Origin: Stagnimonas sp.
GTDB lineage: Bacteria; Pseudomonadota; Gammaproteobacteria; Nevskiales; Nevskiaceae
Length of the DNA: 44,133 bases
Direction: 5' to 3'
Assembly: GCA_030652575.1 (NCBI GenBank)
Contig: JAUSQI010000052.1
Span: 1 to 44,133 of the forward strand
Part shown: piece after piece, positions 7,928-17,710 of the stretch
Layout of the letters: each line of letters begins with the position of its first letter
Numbering within the stretch: position 1 is the stretch's first letter
Position numbers and translations under genes: made by a program
The notes under the pieces: model-generated
Told to the model about the DNA's origin: nothing
Database searches by the model: none
What the model saw: only the letters and a program-made list of their open reading frames with translations

Positions 7928-9391
7928 ATGAAGGATTACGCGCAGTACGACGCCACCGGCCTTGCCGAGCTGGTGCGCGGCAAGCAGGTCAGCAGCAGCG
8001 AGCTGCTCGATGCCGCCATTGCCCGCGCCAATGTGGTGGAGCCGACGCTCAACGCCATCGTGCAGCGGCTGGATGCCTTCGGCCGCAGTGCCGCGGCAAG
8101 CCCCTTGAGCGGGCCGTTTGCCGGCGTGCCGTTCCTGCTCAAGGACTACGGGCAGGAGCTGGATGGCGCGCCCAACATCTGCGGCTCGGCAGCGCTCAAG
8201 AACAACATCGCGCGTGGCGACAGCACCTACACCGCGCGCTGCAAGGCGGCGGGTCTGGTGATCTTCGGCCGCACCGCCAGCCCCGAGTTCGCGCTGAAGG
8301 GCATCACCGAGCCGGAAGCCTTCGGCCCGACGCGCAACCCGATCAACCCCCAGCACACGCCGGGCGGCTCCTCCGGCGGGGCGGCCGCCGTTGTGGCGGC
8401 CAGCGTGGTGCCGATGGCCGGGGCGAGCGATGGCGGCGGCAGCATCCGCATCCCGGCCGCGTACTGCGGGCTGTTCGGTCTCAGGCCCTCGCGCGGACGG
8501 GTGCCGTACGGTCCACATCACGCGGAGGGCTGGGAGGGCGCATCGAGCGAGCACGTGCTCACCCGCAGCGTGCGCGACTCCGCCGCCATGCTCGACGTGC
8601 TGGCCGGTGCGTCGCCGGGTGATCCCTTCACCATCGCGCCGCCGGTGTTGCCGTTTGCCGAGCACGCGCGGCGTGCGCCCGGCAGCTTGCGCATCGGTTT
8701 TTCGACCCGCTCGCCGATCGGCACCCCGGTTCATGCGGAAGTGGCCGATGCCGTGCGCCGCACCGCAACCCAACTCGAAGCCCTCGGCCATCACGTTGAG
8801 GAAGCCGAGCCCGCCATCGACGGCCTGGCGCTCGCCAAGAGCTTCTTCACCATGTATCTCGGCCAGGTCGCCGCCAACATGCGCGCCTGCCGGGCGCTGG
8901 GCGCGACCGAAAACCAGTTCGAGCTGGATAGCCGCGCTTTGGGTTTGCTGGGCGATGCCCTCTCGGCCGGCGAATACGTCAGCGAGCGCCGCAAGTGGAA
9001 CCACTACGCCCGCAGTCTGGGCGAGTACTTCACCCGCTTCGATCTGTATCTGCTGCCCAGCACGGCGTATACGGCGCCGACAATCGGCCAGCTCGCCACA
9101 CCGGCCTTGCAGCGTGCGGCCATGAAACCGATTTTGGCGCTGGGGCTCGGCAAGGCGCTGCTCAGGAGCGGTCAGGTCGACAAGATGGTGCGCGACAACC
9201 TGCGCATCACGCCCTTCACCCAGCTGAGCAACCTCACCGGCACGCCGTCGATGAGTTGCCCGCTGGCGACCAGCAGCGAAGGCTTGCCGATCGGCGTGCA
9301 GTTTGTCGCGCCGTTTGGCGAGGAGGGGCGCTTGCTGTCTCTGGCCGCCCAGTTGGAGCCGCTGTTTCAGCGCGCGCGTTCGGCGGTTTAG
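7928..9391 (+). CDS. Amidase signature-family amidohydrolase
   Basis: A 487-residue amidase-signature enzyme. The catalytic triad is visible as Lys72 (FLLKDYG), cis-Ser148 (TPGGSSGG) and nucleophile Ser172 (SDGGGSIRIPA). The C-terminal block LTGTPSMSCPLATSSEGLPIGVQFVA is also typical. Enzymes of this family hydrolyse amide bonds in varied small substrates (aryl-acylamides, nylon oligomers, nicotinamide and others). The gene is alone, so it is not a GatCAB component, and the substrate is unknown. Start ATG 7928 has AGGAG 4 bp upstream. Its stop overlaps the end of the DUF455 gene by 4 bp. Confidence 0.93.
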   Translation: MKDYAQYDATGLAELVRGKQVSSSELLDAAIARANVVEPTLNAIVQRLDAFGRSAAASPLSGPFAGVPFLLKDYGQELDGAPNICGSAALKNNIARGDSTYTARCKAAGLVIFGRTASPEFALKGITEPEAFGPTRNPINPQHTPGGSSGGAAAVVAASVVPMAGASDGGGSIRIPAAYCGLFGLRPSRGRVPYGPHHAEGWEGASSEHVLTRSVRDSAAMLDVLAGASPGDPFTIAPPVLPFAEHARRAPGSLRIGFSTRSPIGTPVHAEVADAVRRTATQLEALGHHVEEAEPAIDGLALAKSFFTMYLGQVAANMRACRALGATENQFELDSRALGLLGDALSAGEYVSERRKWNHYARSLGEYFTRFDLYLLPSTAYTAPTIGQLATPALQRAAMKPILALGLGKALLRSGQVDKMVRDNLRITPFTQLSNLTGTPSMSCPLATSSEGLPIGVQFVAPFGEEGRLLSLAAQLEPLFQRARSAV

Positions 9392-10128
9392 AGCGCCAAC
9401 TCTTCCGGCACGAACCCCGCCTGCTGCCGTGCCGCATGGTTGAACGGCGGCCGCAGGATGATGTTGTGCGCGGCCAACAGACTGCGGAAGGTGTCCACCG
9501 GCTCCAGCCCGCGTGCGGTGCAGCAATGGCGAAACCAGCGGGTGCCGATCTCCACATGGCGCACTTCTTCGGCGAGGATCACCTCGAGCACGGCGACGGT
9601 CTCGAGGTCGCGCACTTCGCGCAGGCGGCTGATGAGATTGGGGGTGACGTCGAGGCCGCGCGCCTCCAGCACGCGGGGCACACAGGCCATGCGCACCATC
9701 ACGTCGTCGGCGGTTTTTTCAGCCGACTCCCACAGGCCGTTGTGGGCGGTGAAATCGCCGTAGTCGAAACCCAGCTGGTTGAGGCGCTGGCGCATCATCA
9801 GAAAATGACGGGCTTCGTCCTGCGCCACGCTCAGCCAGTCGGCGTAATAGTCCGGCGGCATGTCGGCAAAGCGCAGTGCGGCATCGAGTGCGAGGTTGAT
9901 GGCATTGAACTCGATATGGGCCACCGCATGGCAAAGCCCGGCGCGGCCCTCGATGCTGCCCAGGCCACGGCCGGGCACGTCGCGTGGTCGCACCAGCAGC
10001 GGCGTGGCAGGACGGCCCGGTTGCAGCGGCATGTCCGTCACTGCCGCGATGACCGTGAGTGCCGCCACGCGCGCACATTTCTCCGCCGGGTCGGCGGTGA
10101 AAAAGGCTTGTAGTGCGGCCGATGGCAT
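9388..10128 (-). CDS. DUF455 ferritin-like (MiaE-related) protein
   Basis: A 246-residue four-helix-bundle protein of the DUF455 family. Probable di-iron ligands are visible: Glu73 (AHIEFNAI), Glu105 and His108 (DEARHF), Glu155 (LEARGLD) and Glu188 with His191 (EEVRHVEIG). The E-x-x-H pairs are arranged as in ferritin-like oxygenases such as MiaE. The reaction is not known. It follows the fumarylacetoacetase-family gene by 8 bp on the same strand, so the two are probably co-transcribed. Confidence 0.87.
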   Translation of the reverse strand: MPSAALQAFFTADPAEKCARVAALTVIAAVTDMPLQPGRPATPLLVRPRDVPGRGLGSIEGRAGLCHAVAHIEFNAINLALDAALRFADMPPDYYADWLSVAQDEARHFLMMRQRLNQLGFDYGDFTAHNGLWESAEKTADDVMVRMACVPRVLEARGLDVTPNLISRLREVRDLETVAVLEVILAEEVRHVEIGTRWFRHCCTARGLEPVDTFRSLLAAHNIILRPPFNHAARQQAGFVPEELAL

Positions 10129-10136
10129 TGCGGTGC

Positions 10137-10763
10137 TCAGGTGCAGGTCCAGGCATAGCGGCCGAGGCCAGGGCCTTCGAGCACCACTTGGTCGCCCGGC
10201 ACCAGCGGCCCGACGCCGGCCGGCGTGCCGGTGTAGATCGCATCGCCCGGTTGCAGCGCCCAGGTCTGGCTCAGGATGCTGATCTGCCGCGCCACCGAAT
10301 ACAGCATGTGCGCGGTGTTGCCGGACTGCCGCAAGCTGCCGTTGACGTGACAGGTGAAGCTGAGCGCCTGCAAGTCCTGTTGCAGATACGGCTGAAACTC
10401 ACCGAGGGGTGCGGCGCAATCGAACGCCTTGGCCAGCTCCCAGGGTTTGCCCTTGTTCTTCAGCTGGGTTTGCAGATCGCGCAGGGTGAGGTCGAGGCCG
10501 AGCGTAATGCCCGCGACGCAATCGAGCGCGTCTTCCACCGCCACATCGCGATCACCGCCGGTGAGCAGCACCACCAGCTCCGCTTCGTGATGGGTGCTGC
10601 CGACATTTCTGGGCAGCACGATCGGTTCGCCGACCGGCACGATGCAGCTCGCCGGTTTCATGAACACCACACATTCACCGTCCGGTGTGTGGCCGAGGTG
10701 TGCGAGTTCGGCGACGTGGTCCGCGTAGTTCTTGCCGATGCAGAAGATGCGTTTGACGTTCAT
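10137..10763 (-). CDS. Fumarylacetoacetate hydrolase-family protein (acylpyruvase/YcgM-like)
   Basis: A 208-residue single-domain FAH-fold enzyme. Divalent-metal ligands are seen as Glu60 and Glu62 (HHEAEL) and Asp91 (GLDLTLRD). RIFCIGKNYADHVAEL at the start and TGTPAGVGPLVPGD near the end are typical of YcgM/FAHD1-type acylpyruvases. These cleave C-C bonds of short acylpyruvates or decarboxylate oxaloacetate; which applies here is not determinable. GAGG lies 7 bp before the ATG at 10763. The pckA terminator lies in the 61 bp upstream, so this gene probably has its own promoter or relies on read-through. Confidence 0.9.
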   Translation of the reverse strand: MNVKRIFCIGKNYADHVAELAHLGHTPDGECVVFMKPASCIVPVGEPIVLPRNVGSTHHEAELVVLLTGGDRDVAVEDALDCVAGITLGLDLTLRDLQTQLKNKGKPWELAKAFDCAAPLGEFQPYLQQDLQALSFTCHVNGSLRQSGNTAHMLYSVARQISILSQTWALQPGDAIYTGTPAGVGPLVPGDQVVLEGPGLGRYAWTCT

Positions 10764-10774
10764 GCCATGTCCTC

Positions 10775-10808
10775 AAAAAAAGAAACGGCTGCACGAGGCA
10801 GCCGTTTC
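10775..10808 (-). terminator. Rho-independent terminator of pckA
   Basis: A perfect 11-bp stem (GAAACGGCTGC at 10782-10792 and GCAGCCGTTTC at 10798-10808) with a 5-base loop is followed on the minus strand by seven consecutive T residues (10775-10781). It lies 16 bp after the pckA stop codon. Confidence 0.93.
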
Positions 10809-10824
10809 GGTATCGCCGTGGGGC

Positions 10825-12477
10825 TTAGATGCGCTCTTCGATGCCGAAGGCCTTGAAGCCCTTGGTTTCGAAGTTCTTGCGGAAGGCGTCGCGCAACGTG
10901 GTGGCCGTCGCGTCGTAGGCATCCTTGTCGGCCCAGGTGTTGCGCGGGTTGAGGATCGCCGAATCCACGCCGGGGCAGGACTTGGGCATCTTGAGGTTGA
11001 GAATGGGCTGGGTCTCGGTCTCGACGCCATCCAGCTCGCCGTCGAGGGCGGCCTTGAGCAGCGCACGGGTCACCTTCAGCGACATGCGCTTGCCGACGCC
11101 GTACTTACCGCCCGACCAGCCGGTGTTGAGCAGGATGCAGCGCGCTTTGCGCTCCTGCATCTTCTTCGCCAGAAGCTCGGCGTAGACGTTGGGCTTGTGC
11201 GCCATGAAAGGGCCACCAAAACAGGCCGAGAAGGTCGGCTGCGGCTCGGTCACGCCGACTTCCGTGCCGGCGACGCGCGCCGTGAAGCCACTGACGAAGT
11301 GATACATCACGTCCTTGGGCTCGAGGATCGAGATCGGCGGCAGCACGCCGTAGGCATCGGCGGTGAGCAGCACGATGGTTTCGGGGTGCGGGCCGCGGCC
11401 GTTCGGCATGGTGTTGGGCACGACGCTGAGCGGGTAGCTCAGGCGGGTGTTCTCGGCGATGGAATCGTCGTTGAGATCCAGCTCGTCCGGGTGGCATTCC
11501 GGCATGGTCTTGCCAGGCAGCGGCGGCACGTTCTCGATGATGCAGCCGACCTTGCTCATGGCCTCGGCGATCACCGGCTCGGCCGCCTTGTCGAGATTGA
11601 TGAGCTTGGCGTAGCAGCCACCTTCGAGGTTGCAGAGGCCGTTGTCGCTCCAGATGGTCTCGTCGTCACCGATCAGCTTGCGGCTGGCGTCGGCGGACAG
11701 CGTGGTCTTGCCGGTGCCGGAGAGGCCGAACAGGATGGCGCCATCGCCCTTCTCGCCGACGTTGGCCGAGCAGTGCATGGAGAGACGCCCCTGCTTGGGC
11801 AGCAGGTAGTTGCCGACGGTGAAGATGGTTTTCTTGTTCACACCGCAGTAGTCGGCGCGGCCGGCGACGATGCACAGCTTGTTGCGCACGTCGATGATCA
11901 CGGCGACTTCGCTGCGCGAGCCATCACGCTCGGGCTCGCAGACATAGCTGGGCACGTTGAGCATGGTCCAGCGGCGGGCTTCGACATCGCTGACGCCGAC
12001 GAGGTCCTTCGGGAACATGTTGTCCACGAACGAAGCGTGCGTGGCGTATTCGCCGACAAAGCGATAGGGGACGGCGAAATCCGGGTCGCTGCCCATGAAC
12101 ACGTCTTTCACATACAGCGTGGCGTTCTTGTCGTTCAGGTGCTGTGCGAGGCGCTTGATGAGGCCTTCGTACTTGACCGGGTCGTACTTGCCCAGGTCGG
12201 CCTTGAACCAGATCTCGTTCTCGACTTCCGGCCAGGCGACAGCGAAGGTGTCCTTGGTGCGGCGGCCGGTGCAATCCGGGTCGGTGTAATACACCAGAGG
12301 ACCCTTGTCGCCCAACACGGTGGGGAATGCTTTCTGTGCGTTGTCCGGGCCGCCCTTGGTGACGCGGCCCTTGTCGTTGGCGATGGCCTCGTGAAACAGC
12401 TCGGTCTTCGACAGATTGTATTTATAGGAAACAGTTTTAAGCCCGAGGAGCTTTTCGAGATCAGCCTGAAAGGACAT
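10825..12477 (-). CDS. pckA: Phosphoenolpyruvate carboxykinase (ATP)
   Basis: A 550-residue cytosolic enzyme that converts oxaloacetate and ATP to phosphoenolpyruvate, CO2 and ADP, the entry step of gluconeogenesis. The ATP-type kinase-1a P-loop GLSGTGKTTLS is at about residues 250-260. It is followed by the kinase-2/metal segment IGDDE and DNGLCNLEGGCYAK. The substrate-binding YRFVGEYATHASFVDNMF and the C-terminal NTGWSGGKYGVGKRMS are also present. Length matches the ATP-dependent family (E. coli 540) and not the GTP type. The ATG at 12477 gives MSFQADLEKLLG; the frame stays open 44 codons upstream, but that extension is not family-like. Confidence 0.97.
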   Translation of the reverse strand: MSFQADLEKLLGLKTVSYKYNLSKTELFHEAIANDKGRVTKGGPDNAQKAFPTVLGDKGPLVYYTDPDCTGRRTKDTFAVAWPEVENEIWFKADLGKYDPVKYEGLIKRLAQHLNDKNATLYVKDVFMGSDPDFAVPYRFVGEYATHASFVDNMFPKDLVGVSDVEARRWTMLNVPSYVCEPERDGSRSEVAVIIDVRNKLCIVAGRADYCGVNKKTIFTVGNYLLPKQGRLSMHCSANVGEKGDGAILFGLSGTGKTTLSADASRKLIGDDETIWSDNGLCNLEGGCYAKLINLDKAAEPVIAEAMSKVGCIIENVPPLPGKTMPECHPDELDLNDDSIAENTRLSYPLSVVPNTMPNGRGPHPETIVLLTADAYGVLPPISILEPKDVMYHFVSGFTARVAGTEVGVTEPQPTFSACFGGPFMAHKPNVYAELLAKKMQERKARCILLNTGWSGGKYGVGKRMSLKVTRALLKAALDGELDGVETETQPILNLKMPKSCPGVDSAILNPRNTWADKDAYDATATTLRDAFRKNFETKGFKAFGIEERI

Positions 12478-12633
12478 TGCAAACCCTTGTGTGGAGAGAA
12501 ATTGTGCGAGGCGAGCCCCGATGAAGGCGCGCAGGATAGTGCCCCGTGGGCGCTGCCAGCAAGCCAGAAGCCGGACGAGCGATTGGATGACACTGATAAG
12601 ATTTGCCAATCATCGCGTCGCCGGAGTGCCTCA

Positions 12634-13005
12634 ATGAACAAACCGCCCTTTGTTTCAAAGTCTTACATGCGCTGGACAGCCGCCCTGGTGGTGGCTTTGG
12701 GGGCTGTTTCAGCCGTCGTGGCGCAGCCTGCAAACAACTCCGCCAACCAGTTCGGGGATCGTCAGACCGGACATTGGGGCGACCCGGCCAACGGCTATTT
12801 CGGCAACCCGGCGATCGGCGACTTCGACAAGTCAATGGTGCGCGAACCACCGCCCGGCGCCAGACCCTTGGGCAGGGTGTCGGGCGGCAAGAAAACCGAC
12901 GGCGCGCCTTACATCACGCTGCCGGCTCCCACTGATGCAGTCGAGCCCGAGTCAGCGCCCAAAAAACAGCCCGCCAAAAAGCGGGCTGCAGAGAAAACCG
13001 GCTAA
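12634..13005 (+). CDS. Small secreted protein with Lys/Pro-rich tail, unknown
   Basis: A 123-residue protein of unrecognised family. Residues ~12-30 form a signal peptide (WTAALVVALGAVSAVVAQ). A Gly/Asn/Asp-rich middle follows, with short repeats (GDPANGYFGNPAIGDF), then a basic Pro/Lys/Ala tail. GGAG lies 9 bp before the ATG at 12634. The tail codons coincide with a terminator hairpin that serves the converging pilJ gene. It is divergent from pckA, with 156 bp between them. Probably periplasmic or secreted; a chance ORF is unlikely given the signal peptide and ribosome-binding site. Confidence 0.68.
   Translation: MNKPPFVSKSYMRWTAALVVALGAVSAVVAQPANNSANQFGDRQTGHWGDPANGYFGNPAIGDFDKSMVREPPPGARPLGRVSGGKKTDGAPYITLPAPTDAVEPESAPKKQPAKKRAAEKTG
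12961..12988 (-). terminator. Terminator of pilJ inside the 3' end of the opposing gene
   Basis: On the minus strand, the stem CAGCCCGC / GCGGGCTG (12967-12974 and 12981-12988, 6-base loop) is followed by six T residues (12961-12966). It starts 20 bp after the pilJ stop codon and lies wholly within the last codons of the convergent secreted-protein gene, whose Lys-rich tail it encodes. Confidence 0.85.
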
Positions 13006-13007
13006 GG

Positions 13008-14993
13008 TCAAAACGTCGAGACGTCCATCGGCAACTTGAAGCCGGAGACCGACTCGCGCAGCTTGGCCGAAAGCACGTTGAGTTCGCCCACAGACTCGGC
13101 GGTCTGGTGCGCAGTGGCCGAGGTCTGCACCGAGACCTCGCGAATGCCCTGCATGGTGGTGGCCAGTTTGGTGGTCTCCACCGACTGCGTGCGCGAGGCC
13201 GCAGCAATGTCCTGAATCACCTTCGCAAGTTCCTGCGAGCTGGCTTCGATGCGGGTGAGCGCCAGGCCGGCTTCTTCCGCACTCTTCGCACCGCCCACCA
13301 CGTTGGTGGTGGAGCGTTCCATCGAGGTGATGGCTTCCTGCGTATCGGCCTGAATGGTCTTCACCAGGCTTTCGATCTGCTTGGTCGCCGAGGCAGCGCG
13401 TTCGGCCAGGCGCTGCACTTCGTCGGCCACCACAGCGAAGCCGCGGCCGGACTCGCCGGCCATCGCCGCCTGGATCGAGGCGTTCAAGGCGAGGGTATTG
13501 GTCTGCTCGGCGATGTCGTTGATGAACTCGATGATGTTGCCGATTTCCTGCGAGCTTTCACCGAGGCGCTTGATGCGTTTGGCGGTGTCCTGGATCTGCT
13601 CGCGCAGGGTGGCCATGCCGGCGATGGTGCGACCCACCGTGGCGGCACCGTTGTGGGCGGTATCCACAGACGTCTTGGCCTGCTCGGCCAGCTTCTCGGC
13701 GCGGGTGGCCACTTCTTCGAGCGAGCGGCTGCCGTAGCTGATGGCCTGCGTGGCGCGCACGATTTCGCGGGCCTGGCCTTCGGACGACGTGCTCATCTGC
13801 TGCACGCGTTCGGTGGTGCTGGATGCCGCTGCGGCGATCTCCACCGAGGTGTCGTTGATGGTGCCCACCAGGCCGCGCAGGGTCTGCACGGTGAAGTTGA
13901 GCGAGTCGGCGATGTTGCCGGTGAAGTCGGCGGTCACCGTCAGCTCACCGGTCAGGTCGCCGTTGGCGATGTTGGTGATTTCATCCAGCAGCGAGAGGAT
14001 CGACTGCTGCTGTTCGGCCTCGCTGGCTTTGGAAACATCCTCGCGACGGCGGGCCTGATTGACGGTGAGAAAGACATACAGGCCGATCAGCAGCAGCGCC
14101 ACGAATGTGGCGAGCGCACTGATGAGCGCGAGGGAATTGGAGATGCCGAGCGACCCCTGGATCTTCTCGCGCAACGCTTCCGTGGCGGTCTGGGTGTTCT
14201 TCTCCAGGCCGGGCAGGGATTCCGCGGCCAGCTGCAGCGTGGCGACTGGCTTGATGTCCTGCTGGATCGCCTGCACAGCGGTCTCGACCGTCGCAAAGGT
14301 ATCCCTCACATCCTCGGCGCTGGCGCGGTCGATGAAGTTGGAGCTGGTCACGGTCTTGTGGTCGCGCTGGAACTGCTCGATCTCCTGGGCCAGCGAACGC
14401 ACGGCCGCATCGGAATCGCGGCCATCCGCCAGCGCCTGGCGGGACAGCTGCAGGATGCGGTAGAGGTGCTTCAGCTGGAGGTTCAACAGGAAGTTCTCGC
14501 CCGTCGTCCGCTCCAGCACAGCCGAATAGCTGGCGATCGCGCCCGGCACGATCTCGTTGATCGCCTTGATGTTGGTGGCAACGCGCTGATAGGGCACGGC
14601 GTTGTCCTGAATGATCTGGAGCTGGGCCTTCATCGGTGCCCAGGCGGCATCGAGCGCATCGAGCTCGGCCCTGTTCTGGATCGTCATCGCGCTGATGCCG
14701 AGCGTGCTGTCGCCCCCGCGGTAGGCCGTCAGCGTCTGGTCAAAGCCCTGCGCCAAGCTCTGCACCAGCTCGAAGTTGGGCGGTACGCCATTGACCACGT
14801 CGGTGCCGGTCTTGGAGAGACTTCTGAGCGTATCGACCATGAGCCGGGCCGAGTTCAGCAGTGACTGGTCGCGTGCGACCGACGATTGATAAGTGAAAAA
14901 GCCCGCAATCGAGATGAACAGCAGGACACCGGCCGCGGCCAGCAGCAGGAGGTAGTTTTTTTCAGCGGCTGCAGCGCCGGTAGAGTTGGCCAT
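13008..14993 (-). CDS. pilJ: PilJ-type methyl-accepting chemotaxis protein
   Basis: A 661-residue inner-membrane chemoreceptor. TM1 is at about 13-35, a ~250-residue all-helical periplasmic PilJ-like sensor (two tandem helical modules) follows, and TM2 is at 288-311. Then come a HAMP-like segment and a long coiled-coil signalling domain with the conserved hairpin tip [17 protein letters not shown]...[23 protein letters not shown] (about 494-533). The PilJ assignment rests on the twin helical sensor, the absence of a C-terminal CheR-docking pentapeptide, and pilH 45 bp upstream. PilJ feeds surface and pilus signals to ChpA. AAGGA lies 6 bp before the ATG. Unlike in Pseudomonas, the gene is not next to pilI. 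Confidence 0.9.
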   Translation of the reverse strand: MANSTGAAAAEKNYLLLLAAAGVLLFISIAGFFTYQSSVARDQSLLNSARLMVDTLRSLSKTGTDVVNGVPPNFELVQSLAQGFDQTLTAYRGGDSTLGISAMTIQNRAELDALDAAWAPMKAQLQIIQDNAVPYQRVATNIKAINEIVPGAIASYSAVLERTTGENFLLNLQLKHLYRILQLSRQALADGRDSDAAVRSLAQEIEQFQRDHKTVTSSNFIDRASAEDVRDTFATVETAVQAIQQDIKPVATLQLAAESLPGLEKNTQTATEALREKIQGSLGISNSLALISALATFVALLLIGLYVFLTVNQARRREDVSKASEAEQQQSILSLLDEITNIANGDLTGELTVTADFTGNIADSLNFTVQTLRGLVGTINDTSVEIAAAASSTTERVQQMSTSSEGQAREIVRATQAISYGSRSLEEVATRAEKLAEQAKTSVDTAHNGAATVGRTIAGMATLREQIQDTAKRIKRLGESSQEIGNIIEFINDIAEQTNTLALNASIQAAMAGESGRGFAVVADEVQRLAERAASATKQIESLVKTIQADTQEAITSMERSTTNVVGGAKSAEEAGLALTRIEASSQELAKVIQDIAAASRTQSVETTKLATTMQGIREVSVQTSATAHQTAESVGELNVLSAKLRESVSGFKLPMDVSTF

Positions 14994-15038
14994 TGTGTTC
15001 CTTAGTCAGGCTGGTTGAACCGCAACGCGCAGCAGCGT

Positions 15039-15404
15039 TCAGCCGCCAAGTAACGCTTTGAGTTTGGTGAGCAGCTCGGTTTCTTTCACGGGTTTGACCA
15101 GGTAATCCTTGGCACCCTGGCGCAGGGCCCACATGCGGTCGGATTCCTGGTTTTTGCTGCTGACGACCAGGATCGGGATCTTCGAGGTTGCGGGGTCGCG
15201 CGCCAGCTGGCGCGTGGCCTGGAAGCCATTCACGCCCGGCATGACGACATCCATGATGACGCAGTCTGGTTTCTCGGTCTTGATGCGATCGAGTGCATCC
15301 TGACCGGTGGTGGCCTCGATGGCCTGATGCCCCGCCTTGACCAGGATGGAGCGGATGTTTTGAACGTCCGTGGGCGAATCGTCCACGATCATGACACGGG
15401 CCAT
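15039..15404 (-). CDS. pilH: PilH-like twitching-motility response regulator
   Basis: A 121-residue stand-alone receiver domain. Acidic pocket Asp8-Asp9 (VDDS), phospho-acceptor Asp52 (CVIMDVVMPG), switch Ser82 and Lys104 (YLVKPV). The composition MARVMIVDDSPTDVQNIRSIL and its position just upstream of pilJ fit PilH, the phosphate-sink or retraction-side CheY of the Chp system. It has no output domain. Its Shine-Dalgarno (AGGGA) lies 9 bp before the ATG. It is separated by 78 bp from the end of pyrC', so read-through from the pyrimidine genes is possible; no clear terminator was seen there. Confidence 0.88.
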   Translation of the reverse strand: MARVMIVDDSPTDVQNIRSILVKAGHQAIEATTGQDALDRIKTEKPDCVIMDVVMPGVNGFQATRQLARDPATSKIPILVVSSKNQESDRMWALRQGAKDYLVKPVKETELLTKLKALLGG

Positions 15405-15482
15405 CGGATTGTTCCCTCAACACTTCGGTTGGTGTGATTCGGTGACGTTACACGATTCCGCGCGCAGGCGGCAGGGCTTTGT

Positions 15483-16727
15483 TCAAACGAAGCTGCGCAC
15501 GGCCCGGCCGATGAAAGTCTGTCCGGCAAATGGGGTGTTGCGGCCCCGGCTGAGCATCGCGTTTGGGTCGAGTGTCCAGTGCAGTGCGGGGTCGATGAGT
15601 GTCAGCGCCAGGGAGGCGCCAACGGCGATACGCGGCAGCGCCATGCCCAGCACGGCGGCAGGCCCGGTGCTCAGGCGCGCGGCGCATTGCAGGGGTGAGA
15701 GCACGCCATCCTCAACCAGGCGCAAGGCCAGCGGCAGCAGTGTTTCAAGTCCCGAAATACCCGGCTCGGTGAGCGGGAAGGGGTTGACCTTGGCATCCGG
15801 TTCGTGCGGCTGGTGATCCGAGCAGATCGCAGCGATGACGCCCTTGGCCACCGCCCCGCGCAGCGCGTCGCGATCATCCGCCGAGCGCAGCGGCGGTATC
15901 ACATGCGCCATCGCATTGAAGCCTTCCAGCGACGCATCGGTGAGAAACAGCTGGTGCGCGGCCACGTCCGCCGTCACCGGCAGCTTGCGGGCCTGCGCGC
16001 TTTCGACCAGCTCCGCCCCGCGTGCGGACGACAGACGCCCGAAATGCACGGCAGCACCGGTGTCTTCCACCAGCGAAATCCATTGGCGCACGGCGGCGAC
16101 CTCGGCTGCGACCGGGATCGCCGCCAGCCCCAGCTTGGTGGCCATTGCACCCTCGTGCGCGCAGCCACCGTTGGCCAGTGCGGCATCGAGTGCGACCACA
16201 TGCACGGTCAGCCCCAGACCATTTGCGTATTCGAGCGCGCGGCGGGTGACCAGCAGATTGGCGAGCGGTGCCAGACCATTGGTCACGCCGACCACGCCGG
16301 CCGCCTTGAGCGCCGAAAGTTCGCCCAGCGCCTCGCCCTGCAAGCCCACGGTGAGTGCGCCCAGCACCCGCACCGCCGCACCGCCGGCTTGTGCTGCCTT
16401 GGCGTGGATGCGATCCACGGCAGCGGGTGTATCGGCGACCGGCTTGGTGTCTGGCGGCATCACCAGGGTCGTGATGCCGGCAGCGAGTGCGGCTTTGGCC
16501 TCCGAGGCGATGGTCGCCTTGGCCGTCGCACCCGGCTCGCGCAGGCGTGCAGCGAGGTCGATGATGCCCGGCATCAGCCAGAGGCCTTGGGCGTTGATGG
16601 TTTCATCGGCGTCAGGCGCCGTGCCGATGTGCGTGATCTGGCCGGCTTCGAGCCGCACCGTCGTCACCTTGTCGGTGCCGCTGGCCGGGCAGAGCATGCG
16701 GACGTTCTGAATCAGGATGGAAGTCAT
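15483..16727 (-). CDS. pyrC': PyrC' dihydroorotase-like protein, metal site lost
   Basis: A 414-residue member of the dihydroorotase/amidohydrolase fold. The consensus metal motif D-L-H-V-H-F-R-E-P-G reads [10 protein letters not shown] here (residues 57-66), so both His ligands are gone. The middle His box is also absent, although a C-terminal SDHQPH remains. This is the pattern of the inactive PyrC' (PyrX) subunit that in Pseudomonas assembles with aspartate carbamoyltransferase into a dodecamer. The ATG overlaps the pyrB stop (ATGA), implying coupled translation and complex formation. Catalytic inactivity is inferred from the lost ligands. Confidence 0.92.
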   Translation of the reverse strand: MTSILIQNVRMLCPASGTDKVTTVRLEAGQITHIGTAPDADETINAQGLWLMPGIIDLAARLREPGATAKATIASEAKAALAAGITTLVMPPDTKPVADTPAAVDRIHAKAAQAGGAAVRVLGALTVGLQGEALGELSALKAAGVVGVTNGLAPLANLLVTRRALEYANGLGLTVHVVALDAALANGGCAHEGAMATKLGLAAIPVAAEVAAVRQWISLVEDTGAAVHFGRLSSARGAELVESAQARKLPVTADVAAHQLFLTDASLEGFNAMAHVIPPLRSADDRDALRGAVAKGVIAAICSDHQPHEPDAKVNPFPLTEPGISGLETLLPLALRLVEDGVLSPLQCAARLSTGPAAVLGMALPRIAVGASLALTLIDPALHWTLDPNAMLSRGRNTPFAGQTFIGRAVRSFV

Positions 16728-17710
16728 TGCGCGCCTGCCAAGATTTCCGCCATCACCGCCATCCGCACCGCCACGCCGTTCTTCACCTGATCGAGAATCA
16801 CCGAGCGTTCGCCATAGGCCACGTCGCCGGCGATCTCGACCCCGCGATTGATCGGGCCGGGGTGCATCAGCAGCACGTCGGGTTTGAGTCGCGCGAGGCG
16901 CTCCTGCGTCAGCCCGTAGTCGCGGTGGAATTCGCCGAGCGAGGGCAGAAATGCGCCGACCATGCGTTCTTTTTGCAAGCGCAGCAGGATCACCACGTCC
17001 ACGCCATCAAGCCCGCGCATCAGGTCGTGCTCGATGGTCACGCCGGGTGCCAGCTGTGCGATGCCAGCGGGCATCAGCGTGGTCGGGCCGACCAGGCGCA
17101 GGTCCTTCACGCCCAGCGTGGTGAGCGCGTGGATGTTGGAGCGCGCCACGCGCGAGTGGACGATGTCGCCAACGATGGCGACCGAGAGATCGTCAAACCG
17201 CATCTGGCGCCTGCCCTCGCGCGGTGGCGCGTGACGCCTGATGGTGAAGGCATCGAGCAGCGCCTGCGTGGGATGCGCGTGGCGGCCGTCGCCGGCGTTC
17301 AGGATCGCCACGCCCGGCTCGGCGCGTTCGGCAAAGAAGTGCGCCGCACCGGAGGCCTCGTGGCGGATCACGAACAGGTCCACCTGCATCGCCTCGATGG
17401 TCTTCAGCGTGTCGAGCAGCGTCTCGCCCTTGGCGGTGGAACTGGCCTGCACATGCAGGTTCACCACGTCGGCGCTGAGACGGGTGGCGGCGAGTTCAAA
17501 GGTGGTGCGGGTGCGGGTACTGTTCTCGAAGAAGAGATTGACCACCGTCTTGCCGGTCAGCAGCGGGTCTTTCTTGAAGCCGATTTCAGCTGCACGAGCG
17601 TAGGGTTCGGCGCGATCCAGCAGACGCTCCAGCACCAGGCGCGGCAGGCCCTCGGTGGTGAGCAGGTGGCGCAGGCGGCCTTGATCATCGAGCTGGAGCG
17701 AGGGCGTCAC
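16724..17710 (-). CDS. pyrB: Aspartate carbamoyltransferase catalytic chain
   Basis: A 328-residue enzyme that makes carbamoyl-aspartate from carbamoyl phosphate and aspartate, the second step of de novo pyrimidine synthesis. The carbamoyl-phosphate loop [13 protein letters not shown] is at 60-72, [12 protein letters not shown] follows in the middle, and [11 protein letters not shown] closes the C-terminal site. The ~20-residue N-terminal extension before the core is typical of the class A chain, which needs PyrC' for assembly and has no PyrI. Start is a GTG at 17710 that overlaps the ruvX stop (GTGA); the next gene overlaps in the same way. No pyrR gene is present between pyrB and ruvX. Confidence 0.96.
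   Translation of the reverse strand: MTPSLQLDDQGRLRHLLTTEGLPRLVLERLLDRAEPYARAAEIGFKKDPLLTGKTVVNLFFENSTRTRTTFELAATRLSADVVNLHVQASSTAKGETLLDTLKTIEAMQVDLFVIRHEASGAAHFFAERAEPGVAILNAGDGRHAHPTQALLDAFTIRRHAPPREGRRQMRFDDLSVAIVGDIVHSRVARSNIHALTTLGVKDLRLVGPTTLMPAGIAQLAPGVTIEHDLMRGLDGVDVVILLRLQKERMVGAFLPSLGEFHRDYGLTQERLARLKPDVLLMHPGPINRGVEIAGDVAYGERSVILDQVKNGVAVRMAVMAEILAGAQ

Noticed and set aside
10732-13005. 757-codon + strand ORF antisense to pckA
   Set aside because: It is the mirror of the clearly recognisable PEP carboxykinase gene in high-GC DNA. It has no domain character, and its 3' end is simply the small secreted-protein gene.
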